A stretch of 40,930 nt of DNA, taken from NCBI GenBank assembly GCA_023473545.1, contig JAMCXO010000022.1:1-40930 (forward strand). The letters are read 5' to 3'. The notes under the pieces are model-generated. The model was not told the origin of the DNA. It did not search any database and worked only from the letters and a program-made list of their open reading frames with translations. Each line of letters begins with the position of its first letter. The stretch's first letter is position 1. The stretch comes from JAMCTM01 sp023473545 (GTDB lineage Bacteria; Patescibacteriota; Microgenomatia; Levybacterales; UBA12049). Shown here one piece after another: positions 7,476 through 15,736 of the stretch. Made by a program: the position numbers and the translations under genes.

Positions 7476-8192
7476 ATGAACAAAGAAAGGCCATATTATC
7501 ATCCCGATCCTAGAAGAACTGTGCGAAACAGATCTTATCATCCCCGCGGGGAACCTAAGCTTACCCGAAGAGATTTTTCCGAAACGCTTGCCAAAACGAC
7601 TATTGTATTAGCGGGAGTTACGGCTCTCGCGGCGACCATCGCGAAATTAATAAATTTGCCCGATCAGTTGGAAGATCTTGAAACTAGAATAAAAATTGAC
7701 AACCTGGAACACCCGAAAGCAGGATCTTATCTTGTCCGGAATAAGGAAAACGGACGATGGGAAATCTCCGATAAGCCAGGTCCTGTAGAAAGGGGCAGGC
7801 TAACCCCGGCGACCAATGCAACCGGACAGCTCCTTAACAAAGGAAATATTCCCATAAGAAATAATTATCCTGTACTAGGTTTTAACGAAACAAACCTAAA
7901 GCCGAATCCTGCCAACCAGGATATTTATTATATAACCGTGGTTGGAGACCCCTATCCCTCTTCCGATGAGAACGGAAAACCAGGAGATATACCGATATAT
8001 AATCATGGCGTACTGGCAAAAAATCCTAAAGGTATTTGGGCGAAATTGGTAACCGAAGACGGACTGCCTGCAGACATAGACGGCCGGGCGTTAATACCCA
8101 CTAAAGAAAACCCTCATCCAGAACCTCTTTTTGTGGCGATGAATTTTGTAGGCCCGCGTCCCCCATCCCCTGCCGGATCCCCGGCCAAATAA
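7476..8192 (+). CDS. Exported or membrane-anchored hypothetical protein with Tat-like N-terminus
   Basis: 238 residues, not recognised. Residues 29-36 read KLTRRDFS followed by a hydrophobic stretch (about 40-61, TTIVLAGVTALAATIAKLI), a pattern like a twin-arginine signal or anchor. The rest is hydrophilic, with beta-strand and turn character and many Pro, Asn and Gly, for example DIYYITVVGDPYPSSDENGKPGD. It ends in a Pro-rich tail (GPRPPSPAGSPAK). The very strong leaderless promoter suggests abundant expression. Neighbouring genes at 8499 and 14148 also carry RR-type signals, so these may be parts of one exported set. Confidence 0.72.
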   Translation: MNKERPYYHPDPRRTVRNRSYHPRGEPKLTRRDFSETLAKTTIVLAGVTALAATIAKLINLPDQLEDLETRIKIDNLEHPKAGSYLVRNKENGRWEISDKPGPVERGRLTPATNATGQLLNKGNIPIRNNYPVLGFNETNLKPNPANQDIYYITVVGDPYPSSDENGKPGDIPIYNHGVLAKNPKGIWAKLVTEDGLPADIDGRALIPTKENPHPEPLFVAMNFVGPRPPSPAGSPAK

Positions 8193-8283
8193 TTTCCATC
8201 AATCCCATCAAAAGGCCTTTTTAATGGACGGAATAACCTTATCCCGTAATGGGTCAGGATTTAGCAAAAATGGTTAACCTATC

Positions 8284-8370
8284 GCTCGTGAACAAAAATT
8301 TTTCTGTCCTTCACAACTCGCTCATACTTCGCTCAAACAATCTCAGGCCAAAAAATTTTATTCACTCGCT
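8284..8370 (-). repeat. Long hairpin element, copy B (inverted relative to copy A)
   Basis: On the minus strand it begins GAGCGAGTGAATAAAATTTTTT and ends AAAAATTTTTGTTCACGAGC. These arms match those at 896-980 but enclose a different 46-nt loop that contains GAGCGAAGTATGAGCGAG. Conserved arms with a variable interior suggest a small non-autonomous mobile hairpin or a structured RNA. Confidence 0.65.
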
Positions 8371-8407
8371 CTCTTTGTCAATTCCTGAACGGGTACCTTA
8401 TCCCGAT

Positions 8408-8436
8408 TTGCTTTTTTTCGTTTTTTGTGATATATG
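8408..8436 (+). promoter_or_regulatory. Promoter of the C39-like gene (TTGCTT class)
   Basis: TTGCTT (8408-8413), 17 nt ending TTTTGTGA, TATATG (8431-8436). The same design, including TTGTG just before the -10, recurs at 14100 and 19103. It predicts a leader of about 56 nt before ATG 8499. Confidence 0.55.
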
Positions 8437-8498
8437 TCTTCTGATTTATATAAACCTATAGTTTTCTATTCTGGTTTAGGGGTTTATGACCTATTTAT

Positions 8499-9959
8499 AT
8501 GAATTCATTAATCGAGTCCCGAGATAAAGGATTTTTAGCGCAGTCTAAAGAAAGACCTATAGACGAAGGGTCGAGACGGAGGCTCTTAAAAATAATGCTT
8601 GCGGGAGGATTAACTTTAGGAGAAACAATGATCCATCCTGCGTCCGCCCGGGCAAGGGAGCTTTATGTTTTTCCCGGCACCCCGGAAAACAACCCTTTTT
8701 ACATGATTCCCGAAACAGCCGAAACAAGAGCCTTTTTGCGAAACTACGGGCAGAAATACGGCCTAAGCTGTGAGATCGCCTCGTTAAAAATGTGTCTTGG
8801 GATCCTGGGAACGGAAATTTCCGAAGATTATTTATTAAACGCGATGCCGAAAAACCCGGATCCAAACAAGGGCATACGGGGAAATGAAAGATTAAACGGT
8901 CAGACAACAGAAAACTACGGCATCTTGGCAAAAGGGGTTAAAGAGTTTCTTAATAACGGCGGGGGGTTTCGCTATAACAATGCTACCTTTAAAGGAATAG
9001 CCATACCTGTTATGGACCAAAACGGACAAATTGATTTAAATCCCATGATCAACGCCTTATCCAGAGGAACACCGCTGATGGTCTGGGCAACCGGAGGGCT
9101 TGTTGACACCTGGAAGGCGGAGTTTTATCTCCCCCAAGGAGGCTATCTTCGTCTTCCGGCAGATGAACACTGTATTCTTATTGACGGATATAATCCGGAA
9201 ACGCAAAAATTCAGGGTAAGAGATCCCTGGAAAAGCATACCCGGCGTGCCAAGACCAGGCACGATTGAAGAATATCCCGACACGGCAAAACTTCTAAATG
9301 CCATGTCTTATTATGAACAACCTGTCCTGGCGGTTGAGGCGCTTGACTGCCCGGTCCCCCTGGGCCATTTTTATAAATCGCAGGATTCGGAATCGGAAGA
9401 AGGATTTATTATTCCCTCCCAAATACTCGGACAATATCAGTCTCTCGGAGGAAAAGGCGTTTTGGGAGGCCCGATAAGCCGGCTGTCAAAAAGCGGCAGG
9501 AACTATCCGTATCTTTACCAGTTAACCGAGCGGGGTGTGTTGCAGTATAATCCGGGTAATAATTCCCTGGCATTGGCAAACACCCTGGATATCTTTTCAG
9601 AGAACGGATGGGACTGGTATCTTAGGTTTGTTAATAAAATTCCGCGGCCGATTGGAGAGGACGGCTCTCACGGAGATTATGCCAAAGCCAAAAAAATCCG
9701 TCTTGGCTGGCTGACAGATAACGCCATAGAAAAAGCTTATTTAGGGAAAACGGAAAATCAAGAACTTCTTGGGCTTCCCGCCTCGTTCCCGCAAATAATC
9801 GGGGAACAGATTGTCCAGCGATTTCAAAGAGGAGCTATTAGCTATAAAGAGGGAAAAATAAGTTTTGTCTGGGGAAGCGAACTGATAAGAAATGTCGGGT
9901 TGTTTCCGGGCATAAATTACCGGCCCGAGTCGCTCTTCTCGGCGCTTGTCAGGCAATAA
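8499..9959 (+). CDS. Tat-like exported C39-family peptidase-like protein
   Basis: 486 residues. SRRRLLKIMLAGGLTLG (25-41) followed by HPASARA fits a twin-arginine signal with an AxA cleavage site near 50. Residues 60-250 match the peptidase C39-like (papain-fold) family: Cys91 in GLSCEIASLKM, His224 in DEHCILIDGY and Asp242 in RVRDPW form the expected triad. The C-terminal part (about 300-420) has LGFP-like elements such as GGKGVLGGPIS and LYQLTERGVLQYNPG, typical of wall-associated proteins. An exported cysteine peptidase or peptidoglycan-associated amidase-like protein is plausible. It converges on the SIMPL gene with 1 bp between stop codons. Confidence 0.72.
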   Translation: MNSLIESRDKGFLAQSKERPIDEGSRRRLLKIMLAGGLTLGETMIHPASARARELYVFPGTPENNPFYMIPETAETRAFLRNYGQKYGLSCEIASLKMCLGILGTEISEDYLLNAMPKNPDPNKGIRGNERLNGQTTENYGILAKGVKEFLNNGGGFRYNNATFKGIAIPVMDQNGQIDLNPMINALSRGTPLMVWATGGLVDTWKAEFYLPQGGYLRLPADEHCILIDGYNPETQKFRVRDPWKSIPGVPRPGTIEEYPDTAKLLNAMSYYEQPVLAVEALDCPVPLGHFYKSQDSESEEGFIIPSQILGQYQSLGGKGVLGGPISRLSKSGRNYPYLYQLTERGVLQYNPGNNSLALANTLDIFSENGWDWYLRFVNKIPRPIGEDGSHGDYAKAKKIRLGWLTDNAIEKAYLGKTENQELLGLPASFPQIIGEQIVQRFQRGAISYKEGKISFVWGSELIRNVGLFPGINYRPESLFSALVRQ

Positions 9960-9960
9960 C

Positions 9961-10743
9961 TTAGTAGGTTTCGTAGTAAATAACAACGCTAACCCTAACC
10001 GTATTCTGTCCGGGCGTTACATTAGTTTGCGGTGCCCCCCTTTGCCCGGCTGAATTGTAGGCCCCGCCCATCATGGGAAACGGCCTTGGCATATTCGAGG
10101 TTTGAACCACGTTTACTATTTTCCCCAAATTTATCCCCGAGGCGCTGGAAAGGTTGCGGGCTTTTTCCTTGGCATTGGCAACTGCCTGGCGCATTGCCTT
10201 ATCTTCGAGAGCCTTCTCAAGCCCTTTTGAAAAGGCAAAGCTTATCCCGCCGACAAGGTTTGCCCCATCCGAGACCGCAACGTCTATAACCTTATTTACT
10301 TTATCAATAGGCGTTACCTTAATTTCGAGGTTCTCCGAAACAGTATAGCCTGCTATATTCCCTCCTCCTCTTACCGGAATCATGGATTGATAAACCGGCG
10401 GATAATTCGGGTAAAGGGAATAATTCACGGTCTTGATGTCCTCCGGGGCGATTCCAAGTTTTTTAATGTCCTTTATAATTTTGCCGGAAACCCCGTTTGT
10501 CCTGCTTTGCGCCTCACTTACCGTGGCGGAAGTTTGGCTAATGCCCAAATCAACAACCGCCGTATCGGGAACCGCGCCTGCCGTCCCTTCTCCGCGCGCG
10601 GAAAAAAGGTCTGTTTTGGCAGTTTGAACGCTTCTTATAAAAAACGGTATGGGCCCCGCCAGCCTTGTATACAAGAAAAAGGCTACGAAAAGTACAGCTA
10701 TCGTAACAACAGGAGTTTTAAATTCTTGGTAAAACCGCCTCAC
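9961..10743 (-). CDS. SIMPL (DUF541) domain protein
   Basis: 260 residues with a GTG start at 10743, chosen because a -10 element lies 6 nt upstream. An N-terminal transmembrane segment (about 12-34) is followed by the SIMPL domain: SARGEGTAGAVPDTAVVDLGI near 48, GIAPEDIKTVNYSLYPNY near 100, GYTVSENLEIKV near 135 and the helix ALEDKAMRQAVANAKEKARNL. Family members form periplasmic or surface oligomers with ill-defined stress roles. It is transcribed alone from its own promoter and lies back to back with the C39-like gene. Confidence 0.9.
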   Translation of the reverse strand: MRRFYQEFKTPVVTIAVLFVAFFLYTRLAGPIPFFIRSVQTAKTDLFSARGEGTAGAVPDTAVVDLGISQTSATVSEAQSRTNGVSGKIIKDIKKLGIAPEDIKTVNYSLYPNYPPVYQSMIPVRGGGNIAGYTVSENLEIKVTPIDKVNKVIDVAVSDGANLVGGISFAFSKGLEKALEDKAMRQAVANAKEKARNLSSASGINLGKIVNVVQTSNMPRPFPMMGGAYNSAGQRGAPQTNVTPGQNTVRVSVVIYYETY

Positions 10744-10749
10744 ATAACC

Positions 10750-10779
10750 ATCCTAGTTTAAAGATGGGCCATTTGTCAA
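10750..10779 (-). promoter_or_regulatory. Leaderless promoter of the SIMPL gene
   Basis: On the minus strand TTGACA (10779-10774), 18 nt, TAGGAT (10755-10750), then 6 nt to GTG 10743. Confidence 0.65.
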
Positions 10780-10781
10780 GG

Positions 10782-12551
10782 TTAATAAATCTCGAACGAC
10801 TCCAGTAGCTTTCTGTTGCCTTCGACCTGATAGCGCAGGAGAGACGAATAAATGCCTTTTTTCTTCGCCAGTTCCCGGGGCGGTCCGCTGTCAACGATTG
10901 TTCCCTTGTCAATCACCAAAATCTTCTCAACATTTTGAATAGTCGTAAAGCGATGGGCAATAATAATAACCAGTCTATCCTTCATTAAATTTTGCAGCGC
11001 GTCTTGGACCTCTTTTTCGGATTTCGCGTCAAGAGAAGAGGTTGCCTCATCCAGGATAAGAATCGGCGCGTCTTTTAAAATAGCCCGGGCGATTTGGATG
11101 CGCTGTTTTTGCCCGCCCGAAAGCCGCACTCCCCGTTCCCCGACCCGGCTCCTGATTCCACTAGGCAGTCTCTGAACAAAATCAAAGGCATTGGCAAGCT
11201 TGAGGGCCGAAATTATCTTTTCTTTGCTTGCGTCGGGATTTCCATAGGCGACATTCTCTTTAACGGTTGAGGAAAACAGCTCATTTTCCTGGAAAACCAG
11301 GGCTATATTATGCCTGATATACCTTGCTTCCAGATTTTTATAATCTTCGTTTTTCAGATAGATCGCGCCCTCGGATGGTTCATAAAACTTTAACAGCAGA
11401 TTAACAATCGTTGTTTTGCCGGCGCCGCTATGGCCAACCAAAGCGACTTTTTCTTTGCTCCGAATGGAGAAGGAAACATTTTTTAAGACATTTTCCGAAT
11501 TCTCGTAACGAAACGACACGTCTCTAAACCGGATTGTCGGGTTCTTAGCGCGTTCTAACGGGGTTTGGATTTTGTAATTTTCTTTTGAAGGAAGGCGCAG
11601 GATCTCAAAATACTCTTTTGAACCGCTTTCTGCCATCTGGATTTGGGTGAGGATAAACGACATGGCAAAAAGAGGGATTCGCGCCTGGTTCACCAGCTGC
11701 AAGATCAAGACCATTTCCCCAATTGACAAATGTCCCTTAAAGGTGCTGTAGAAAACGACAAGGTTAATGACAAACAAAATGATGTTAAGCGACAAGCCTC
11801 TAAAAAAGTCAAAAACATGATAGGTTGTGCTTTGTTTCGCGTAAATCCGGTTTATTTCGGTCAGATTTCGCGACAATGTTTTAAATTCCTGAATTTCGCT
11901 GATAAAACCCTTCACCAGGGGCATGTTGGCAATTACTTCCTGAATCCGTCCGCGGCTGGCGTCCTCAATCTGGTTTTTTTTGACCTCTTCCCTGCCCCAG
12001 CGAACGGTTGAATAATACGAAAGCACCAAATAAACAGGAAACAAAATAAAAGTAAATAGCGCGATTGGAATATTGTAGTGCGCCAAAACCAAAATAGTGA
12101 AAATGCTCTGGAGAAATGTCGGCAGGATAAAATTTGAGACCGCATTTAAGAATGTTTGAATGCTCTGAATGCCGCGGGCCAGCTGATTGACGATTTTTCC
12201 CGAGACACTTGAATCAAAATACGACTGAGGAAGAGTAAGCACCTTATCATAGAATTTTTCGGTGAGGAATTGCCGCAGTCTGCCAGCAAAATGATCCCCG
12301 ATCCGGCCGCTCACCGTGTTTAAAATAAGACTCAAAAGGTTCGCGCCAAAGGCGATAAAGATTAAAAGAATAAGCCTCTGCGCGTTACCGCCTTTGTGCC
12401 CAATCTGCGCGACGATTTGATCAACAATGGATTTGGATAAAATCGGCGCCACCAGCGCCAGGGCGGAAGAGACAAGGATTAAACCGGATAAAATCCAAAC
12501 CAAATAGCGCAGGGGCTTTGAGATACGGATAATATTAGCAATATTCCTCAT
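10782..12551 (-). CDS. ABC-type exporter, fused TMD-NBD (MsbA/LmrA-like)
   Basis: 589 residues. Six transmembrane helices (about 15-310) form the type IV exporter domain and an ATPase domain follows (about 340-589). The Walker A motif GHSGAGKTT is near residue 370, the signature LSGGQKQRIQIARAIL near 475, the Walker B LILDEATSSLD directly after, and the switch histidine in IIAHRFTTI. As a half-transporter it would act as a homodimer; no partner half-transporter gene is adjacent. Substrate unknown: lipid, peptide or drug export are all possible. TATAAT lies 6 nt before its ATG. Confidence 0.93.
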   Translation of the reverse strand: MRNIANIIRISKPLRYLVWILSGLILVSSALALVAPILSKSIVDQIVAQIGHKGGNAQRLILLIFIAFGANLLSLILNTVSGRIGDHFAGRLRQFLTEKFYDKVLTLPQSYFDSSVSGKIVNQLARGIQSIQTFLNAVSNFILPTFLQSIFTILVLAHYNIPIALFTFILFPVYLVLSYYSTVRWGREEVKKNQIEDASRGRIQEVIANMPLVKGFISEIQEFKTLSRNLTEINRIYAKQSTTYHVFDFFRGLSLNIILFVINLVVFYSTFKGHLSIGEMVLILQLVNQARIPLFAMSFILTQIQMAESGSKEYFEILRLPSKENYKIQTPLERAKNPTIRFRDVSFRYENSENVLKNVSFSIRSKEKVALVGHSGAGKTTIVNLLLKFYEPSEGAIYLKNEDYKNLEARYIRHNIALVFQENELFSSTVKENVAYGNPDASKEKIISALKLANAFDFVQRLPSGIRSRVGERGVRLSGGQKQRIQIARAILKDAPILILDEATSSLDAKSEKEVQDALQNLMKDRLVIIIAHRFTTIQNVEKILVIDKGTIVDSGPPRELAKKKGIYSSLLRYQVEGNRKLLESFEIY

Positions 12552-12557
12552 TAATAC

Positions 12558-12624
12558 ATTATACAGGAAGATATATATCTTAAAACCGCACTGCTTGACT
12601 CTTTACTATCCGGTAGCGTAAAAT
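12558..12624. promoter_or_regulatory. Divergent promoters: ABC exporter (left), toxin-antitoxin pair (right)
   Basis: Leftward: TATAAT at 12563-12558, 6 nt before ATG 12551. Rightward: TTGACT (12595-12600), 18 nt, TAAAAT (12619-12624), 9 nt before ATG 12634. Both imply leaderless or nearly leaderless transcripts. Confidence 0.6.
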
Positions 12625-12633
12625 TAGTTATAT

Positions 12634-12891
12634 ATGAAAAGAGTTTTTGTGAATAAGTATATCGCGGCTGACCCAAGCATTTGTCATGGGAAACCCACCT
12701 TTGCGGGAACACGTATTATGGTGTGGCAGGTTTTGGAAATGCTTGCCGCAGGAGAGACGGAAAACGGTATTATCAAGGCATTCCCCAGTTTAAGCAAGAA
12801 GCACCTAAAGGCTGCTTTAGACTATGCCAGTTCTCTAACCCGGGAAAGCTATGTCATCATCAACACACAAGCCCCAATTTCTCCTCGATGA
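12634..12891 (+). CDS. DUF433-family antitoxin
   Basis: 85 residues. The DUF433 pattern is clear: CHGKPTFAGTRIMVWQVLEMLAAGET followed by a second helix ending FPSLSKKHLKAALDYA. These small helix-turn-helix proteins neutralise DUF5615 PIN-like toxins and usually repress their own operon. The downstream gene overlaps it by 41 nt, the normal arrangement of this type II toxin-antitoxin family. Its ATG is 9 nt downstream of a TAAAAT -10 element. Confidence 0.88.
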   Translation: MKRVFVNKYIAADPSICHGKPTFAGTRIMVWQVLEMLAAGETENGIIKAFPSLSKKHLKAALDYASSLTRESYVIINTQAPISPR

Positions 12892-13228
12892 GAATGTGCG
12901 AAAAGAGCTCTTTACATTTCTTAAAGAGATGGGAATTCCTGTTAGAGTTGCTCCAAAAGGCGCCTCGGATGAAACGCTGGCCAAAATTTCTTACAAAGAA
13001 AAATGTGTTATCATCACCAATGACGCAGATTTCAGCGAATACTCCGAGAATGCTATATTTGCTGTGGTGTGGTTAAGAATTCCCCAGAGCGATCCACAGT
13101 CATTGCTTAAAATGTTTGCTCAACTTCTTAAAAAATGCGGGGTTTTCAAAGGAAAACTTATTATTTTAGAAAGAAATACATGGAAAGATTGGCCTCTTTC
13201 CCGGGATGAGGCGTTGGGAAAGAAATAA
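12851..13228 (+). CDS. DUF5615 PIN-like toxin
   Basis: 125 residues from ATG 12851, overlapping the antitoxin gene by 41 nt. The DUF5615 hallmarks are present: the N-terminal strand with adjacent acidic residues FLLDENVRKEL (Asp13, Glu14), ETLAKISYKEKCVIITNDADFSEY (the NDADF acidic motif) and a late strand leading to VVWLRI. The fold is PIN/Mut7-C-like and a ribonuclease activity is inferred from the family, not shown here. It forms a two-gene toxin-antitoxin module with the DUF433 gene. Confidence 0.88.
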   Translation: MSSSTHKPQFLLDENVRKELFTFLKEMGIPVRVAPKGASDETLAKISYKEKCVIITNDADFSEYSENAIFAVVWLRIPQSDPQSLLKMFAQLLKKCGVFKGKLIILERNTWKDWPLSRDEALGKK

Positions 13229-13271
13229 TCCTTGCTTTTAAGGATACGGCGCTACAAAAAAGAGCGGGGGC

Positions 13272-13301
13272 TTGACAGGCAGAGAAGAAAAGTAGTTAGA
13301 T
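13272..13301 (+). promoter_or_regulatory. Promoter of the 13339 gene
   Basis: TTGACA (13272-13277), 18 nt, TTAGAT (13296-13301). A purine-rich leader of about 30 nt follows (GGATAGGAAAG near 13308-13318) without a well-placed Shine-Dalgarno site. Confidence 0.5.
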
Positions 13302-13338
13302 AAAGAGGATAGGAAAGTAAAAAGAAAAAGCAAAGACT

Positions 13339-14001
13339 ATGCAGGAAGAATATCAAAACCCAAGCCTTCAGAATCAAGCCCAAGATCGGCAAGTACCTTT
13401 AGATGTTGGTTCAGGGGTACCTGCTGGTTCCCAATCTAATGTTAATCCCAATGGGGAAAAGAAAGGATTGGTTTCAAAGATCCTCTCCGTCTTTGAGGTT
13501 GGGCTGTTTGAGATTGTCTTTGTTGCCGTTACCCTTTGCCTTTTCTTTTTTATCCTTAACTACTTTAACCTTATCAGGTTATGGCAGATCTATCCTAAAG
13601 AGCTTGGGTTTCTGCCCCACAGGCCTTACCAAAGCCAGACAGACCTTACTGTTAATACAGCCGATGTCTTGAAGGGCAGGCGTTTTACCTCGCCTATTTA
13701 CCTGACTGATCCATCTGTTGACATGGCGGGAGTATCCTATGCCCTAACAGGTTCCGTGGCTTTTATTGAAAAATTAAAAAACGAGGATGCCTGGAGACTT
13801 ATTTTCAAAAGCAGGGCAGGCAATATCCTGCCCCAGGATCTTTTCACTCTTCTTCCAACAACGCCTATCTTCGCCTCCATGTCTTCCGCGGCCGCCGCCT
13901 TAAAACCCCCTGATCTTAAAAAGAACGATAAAATAACTATTTACTACTGGTGGGATCTTAAAACAGAACAGGGATCAATAACCTCCATAAGAAAACTGTA
14001 G
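13339..14001 (+). CDS. Single-pass membrane protein, unknown function
   Basis: 220 residues, not recognised. A polar Gln/Asn/Gly-rich N-terminus of about 45 residues (MQEEYQNPSLQNQAQDRQ) is followed by one transmembrane helix (about 53-77, IVFVAVTLCLFFFILNYF) and a C-terminal domain of about 140 residues with strands such as GRRFTSPIYLTDPSVDM and KITIYYWWDLKTEQGS. The topology suggests a cytoplasmic disordered tail with the folded domain outside. It precedes the Tat-like protein and the large Cys-rich surface protein, so an accessory role in surface-protein assembly is possible. Confidence 0.65.
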   Translation: MQEEYQNPSLQNQAQDRQVPLDVGSGVPAGSQSNVNPNGEKKGLVSKILSVFEVGLFEIVFVAVTLCLFFFILNYFNLIRLWQIYPKELGFLPHRPYQSQTDLTVNTADVLKGRRFTSPIYLTDPSVDMAGVSYALTGSVAFIEKLKNEDAWRLIFKSRAGNILPQDLFTLLPTTPIFASMSSAAAALKPPDLKKNDKITIYYWWDLKTEQGSITSIRKL

Positions 14002-14099
14002 AAAGGGAAAGCGGGATTTTTTATAAGACCCTATTTCGGTTTAAGAATGTTTGAGACTGAAGAGCGTATGAAGCCAGATATCTTATAGTGTTTTAACCC

Positions 14100-14128
14100 T
14101 TGCTTTTTCCTTCCCTTTGTGGTAAATA
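14100..14128 (+). promoter_or_regulatory. Promoter of the 14148 gene (TTGCTT class)
   Basis: TTGCTT (14100-14105), 17 nt ending TTTGTGG, TAAATA (14123-14128). It shares the TTGCTTTTT start and the TTGTG element before the -10 with the promoters at 8408 and 19103. Confidence 0.5.
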
Positions 14129-14147
14129 GAGCTCATAGTTGTTTTTT

Positions 14148-15704
14148 ATGAGATCCCTAGCAGAATCCGGGAATACAGGAACGATGCAGGCTGAAGAAGC
14201 CTTAAACTCTTCTACTACAAGAAGGGGATTTCTGGGACAGGCGGCAGGGATAATAACAGGGATGACTATTGGAAAAGAGCTTGCCTTCCTGGAAGAAAAG
14301 ATTTCCGCCGGGAAAGTTTCCCTGGCTTCCTCTAAACCTTCCCCAAGAAGAGATGTTTTTGAAACCGCACTAAAAACCATTAATCCCCTGGAAGCCAAAG
14401 CGGTTAAAGCACAGCAGAACACCCTGGCTAATGGCAGAGCCCTGCCTGAGTCAGCGATTGACACGGAACAAGACCCTGCAATGACCAGCCTTATGAAGGC
14501 CTACGCTTACGAGAAACTAGGTGCTCCCGGCACCACGGGATACCGCGTTTCTGATGCCTGGAAGGGAAAGGACGGATTCTGGTACCAAGCCTACCAAGGC
14601 GCGATCTTACAAACCCCTGATAAGAATACCCCTCCTGTCCTCTGGAACCCCCTTGATCAGATGCATGAATACGGTCTTGACCCAATGCTTGACAACGGCA
14701 GTTTAGGGGTAACAATTCCTCCCATGGAGGATTTCAATGACGGAGTTCCCCCCGGCCATACCCAGGAATCCTTTGATATTCGTGTCCAGCACTTCAATGT
14801 CCCCCCAAACATTGTTTCCTTTGTCGAGAACCTTCGCAAAACATTTGAAACAGGGGTCTTTACCTCCCACGGCAAAGACTATGGTCCCTACGTTGTCTGG
14901 AGAACCGAGCGTATGGCCTTTCAGCTCTGGAAGGTTGACAGCCCCGCCTCTGGGGCTAAAGCAGGTGATATTGAAAGAATCCTCGCGGGAGACGCCGCCA
15001 AAAAAGCAGGCCTTGTCCCCGGGCAAGTCCAGCTTGCCTCTCCTGACCTCATCCCCCCAACCGGTCTGGGAGGAGGAAACACGGAAACTCCCCCTGCCTT
15101 CCAACCGGAATACGGGGACATTCAGAAAGACGGCTGGCAAATCATTAATCATGGCACAAAGCATGGCTTTAGCATTAACCCTCAGGCACAAGCGGAGCTT
15201 ACGGCCATTGCCCGCAAATACGAACCAAACCATAAACCAGTCCTTTTTGAGACCTATGATGACTGGCAGACTGTTCCGGAGCTTTTGGTAAAAGGTATTC
15301 AACCAGATGGAAGTTCAGTGTCATCAGAGCCTGTTTTTAATTATCTAGACGAGTATGGTAATATACAAGGCTTAACCTATTTTGCTTACACCAGGTATTT
15401 CGAACAAAATGGAATTATCCGCTATATCCTGGGATTTTCTCCTAAAATGACAGACAGTGTTCTATATGCCAACCCCCTTCTTTTTAACTACCCATACATA
15501 CATATTATAGATAACCCAACCTACGCTAAGGAAAGAAGAGACAGTATATCAAAGGAAACTTTTGCTTTTATCGCAGCTCTTATTGAATTTGATAATACCT
15601 TGCCGCCGACATGGCCATATTATATAAAAGACAACGTAGGTCATACAAAATATAACCCTGATGTACAAAGCCTCATTGATCAGGTACCCCTGCGTGTCCA
15701 TTGA
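14148..15704 (+). CDS. Tat-like exported protein, unknown function
   Basis: 518 residues from ATG 14148; a TTG at 14139 in the same frame is an alternative. STTRRGFLGQAAGIITGMTIG matches a twin-arginine signal (T-R-R-x-F-L plus a weakly hydrophobic stretch). The mature part includes an LGFP-like piece (GAPGTTGYRVSDAWKGKDG, then WYQAYQGAIL) similar to the C39-like protein at 8499, and a long aromatic-rich C-terminal half without a recognised catalytic motif. A minus-strand frame of 199 codons lies inside it but is a shadow. The next gene starts 32 bp downstream from its own promoter. Confidence 0.68.
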   Translation: MRSLAESGNTGTMQAEEALNSSTTRRGFLGQAAGIITGMTIGKELAFLEEKISAGKVSLASSKPSPRRDVFETALKTINPLEAKAVKAQQNTLANGRALPESAIDTEQDPAMTSLMKAYAYEKLGAPGTTGYRVSDAWKGKDGFWYQAYQGAILQTPDKNTPPVLWNPLDQMHEYGLDPMLDNGSLGVTIPPMEDFNDGVPPGHTQESFDIRVQHFNVPPNIVSFVENLRKTFETGVFTSHGKDYGPYVVWRTERMAFQLWKVDSPASGAKAGDIERILAGDAAKKAGLVPGQVQLASPDLIPPTGLGGGNTETPPAFQPEYGDIQKDGWQIINHGTKHGFSINPQAQAELTAIARKYEPNHKPVLFETYDDWQTVPELLVKGIQPDGSSVSSEPVFNYLDEYGNIQGLTYFAYTRYFEQNGIIRYILGFSPKMTDSVLYANPLLFNYPYIHIIDNPTYAKERRDSISKETFAFIAALIEFDNTLPPTWPYYIKDNVGHTKYNPDVQSLIDQVPLRVH

Positions 15705-15730
15705 CAAGATAGATATAATATTAGAATAAT
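15701..15730 (+). promoter_or_regulatory. Leaderless promoter of the large Cys-rich protein gene
   Basis: TTGACA (15701-15706) overlaps the stop codon of the upstream gene; after 18 nt comes AATAAT (15725-15730), then 6 nt to GTG 15737. AAAGGAG abuts the start with no usual spacing, so it is not taken as an RBS. Confidence 0.6.
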
Positions 15731-15736
15731 AAAGGA

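Larger units (their letters stand above)
8193..8498. other. 306-bp intergenic region with hairpins and promoter
   Basis: No credible gene. It holds a hairpin around CCAT-AAAAGGCCTTTT-ATGG (8205-8227) without a clear U tract, the inverted copy of the long hairpin element (8284-8370), a promoter (8408-8436), and an AT-rich leader to ATG 8499 in which AACC (about 8452) and GGTTT (about 8474) could pair. A 70-codon frame here merely reads through the repeat. Confidence 0.6.

Noticed and set aside
8249..8461. A 70-codon plus-strand frame in the intergenic region
   Set aside because: It merely reads through the inverted hairpin element; composition is not protein-like and it has no promoter.
13228..13250. 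Hairpin ATCCTT...AAGGAT after the DUF5615 toxin as a terminator
   Set aside because: The stem is short and is not followed by a T run.
14703..15302. A 199-codon minus-strand frame inside the Tat-like protein gene
   Set aside because: Antisense shadow: no promoter, no recognisable motifs, and the plus-strand frame has a signal peptide and protein-like composition.
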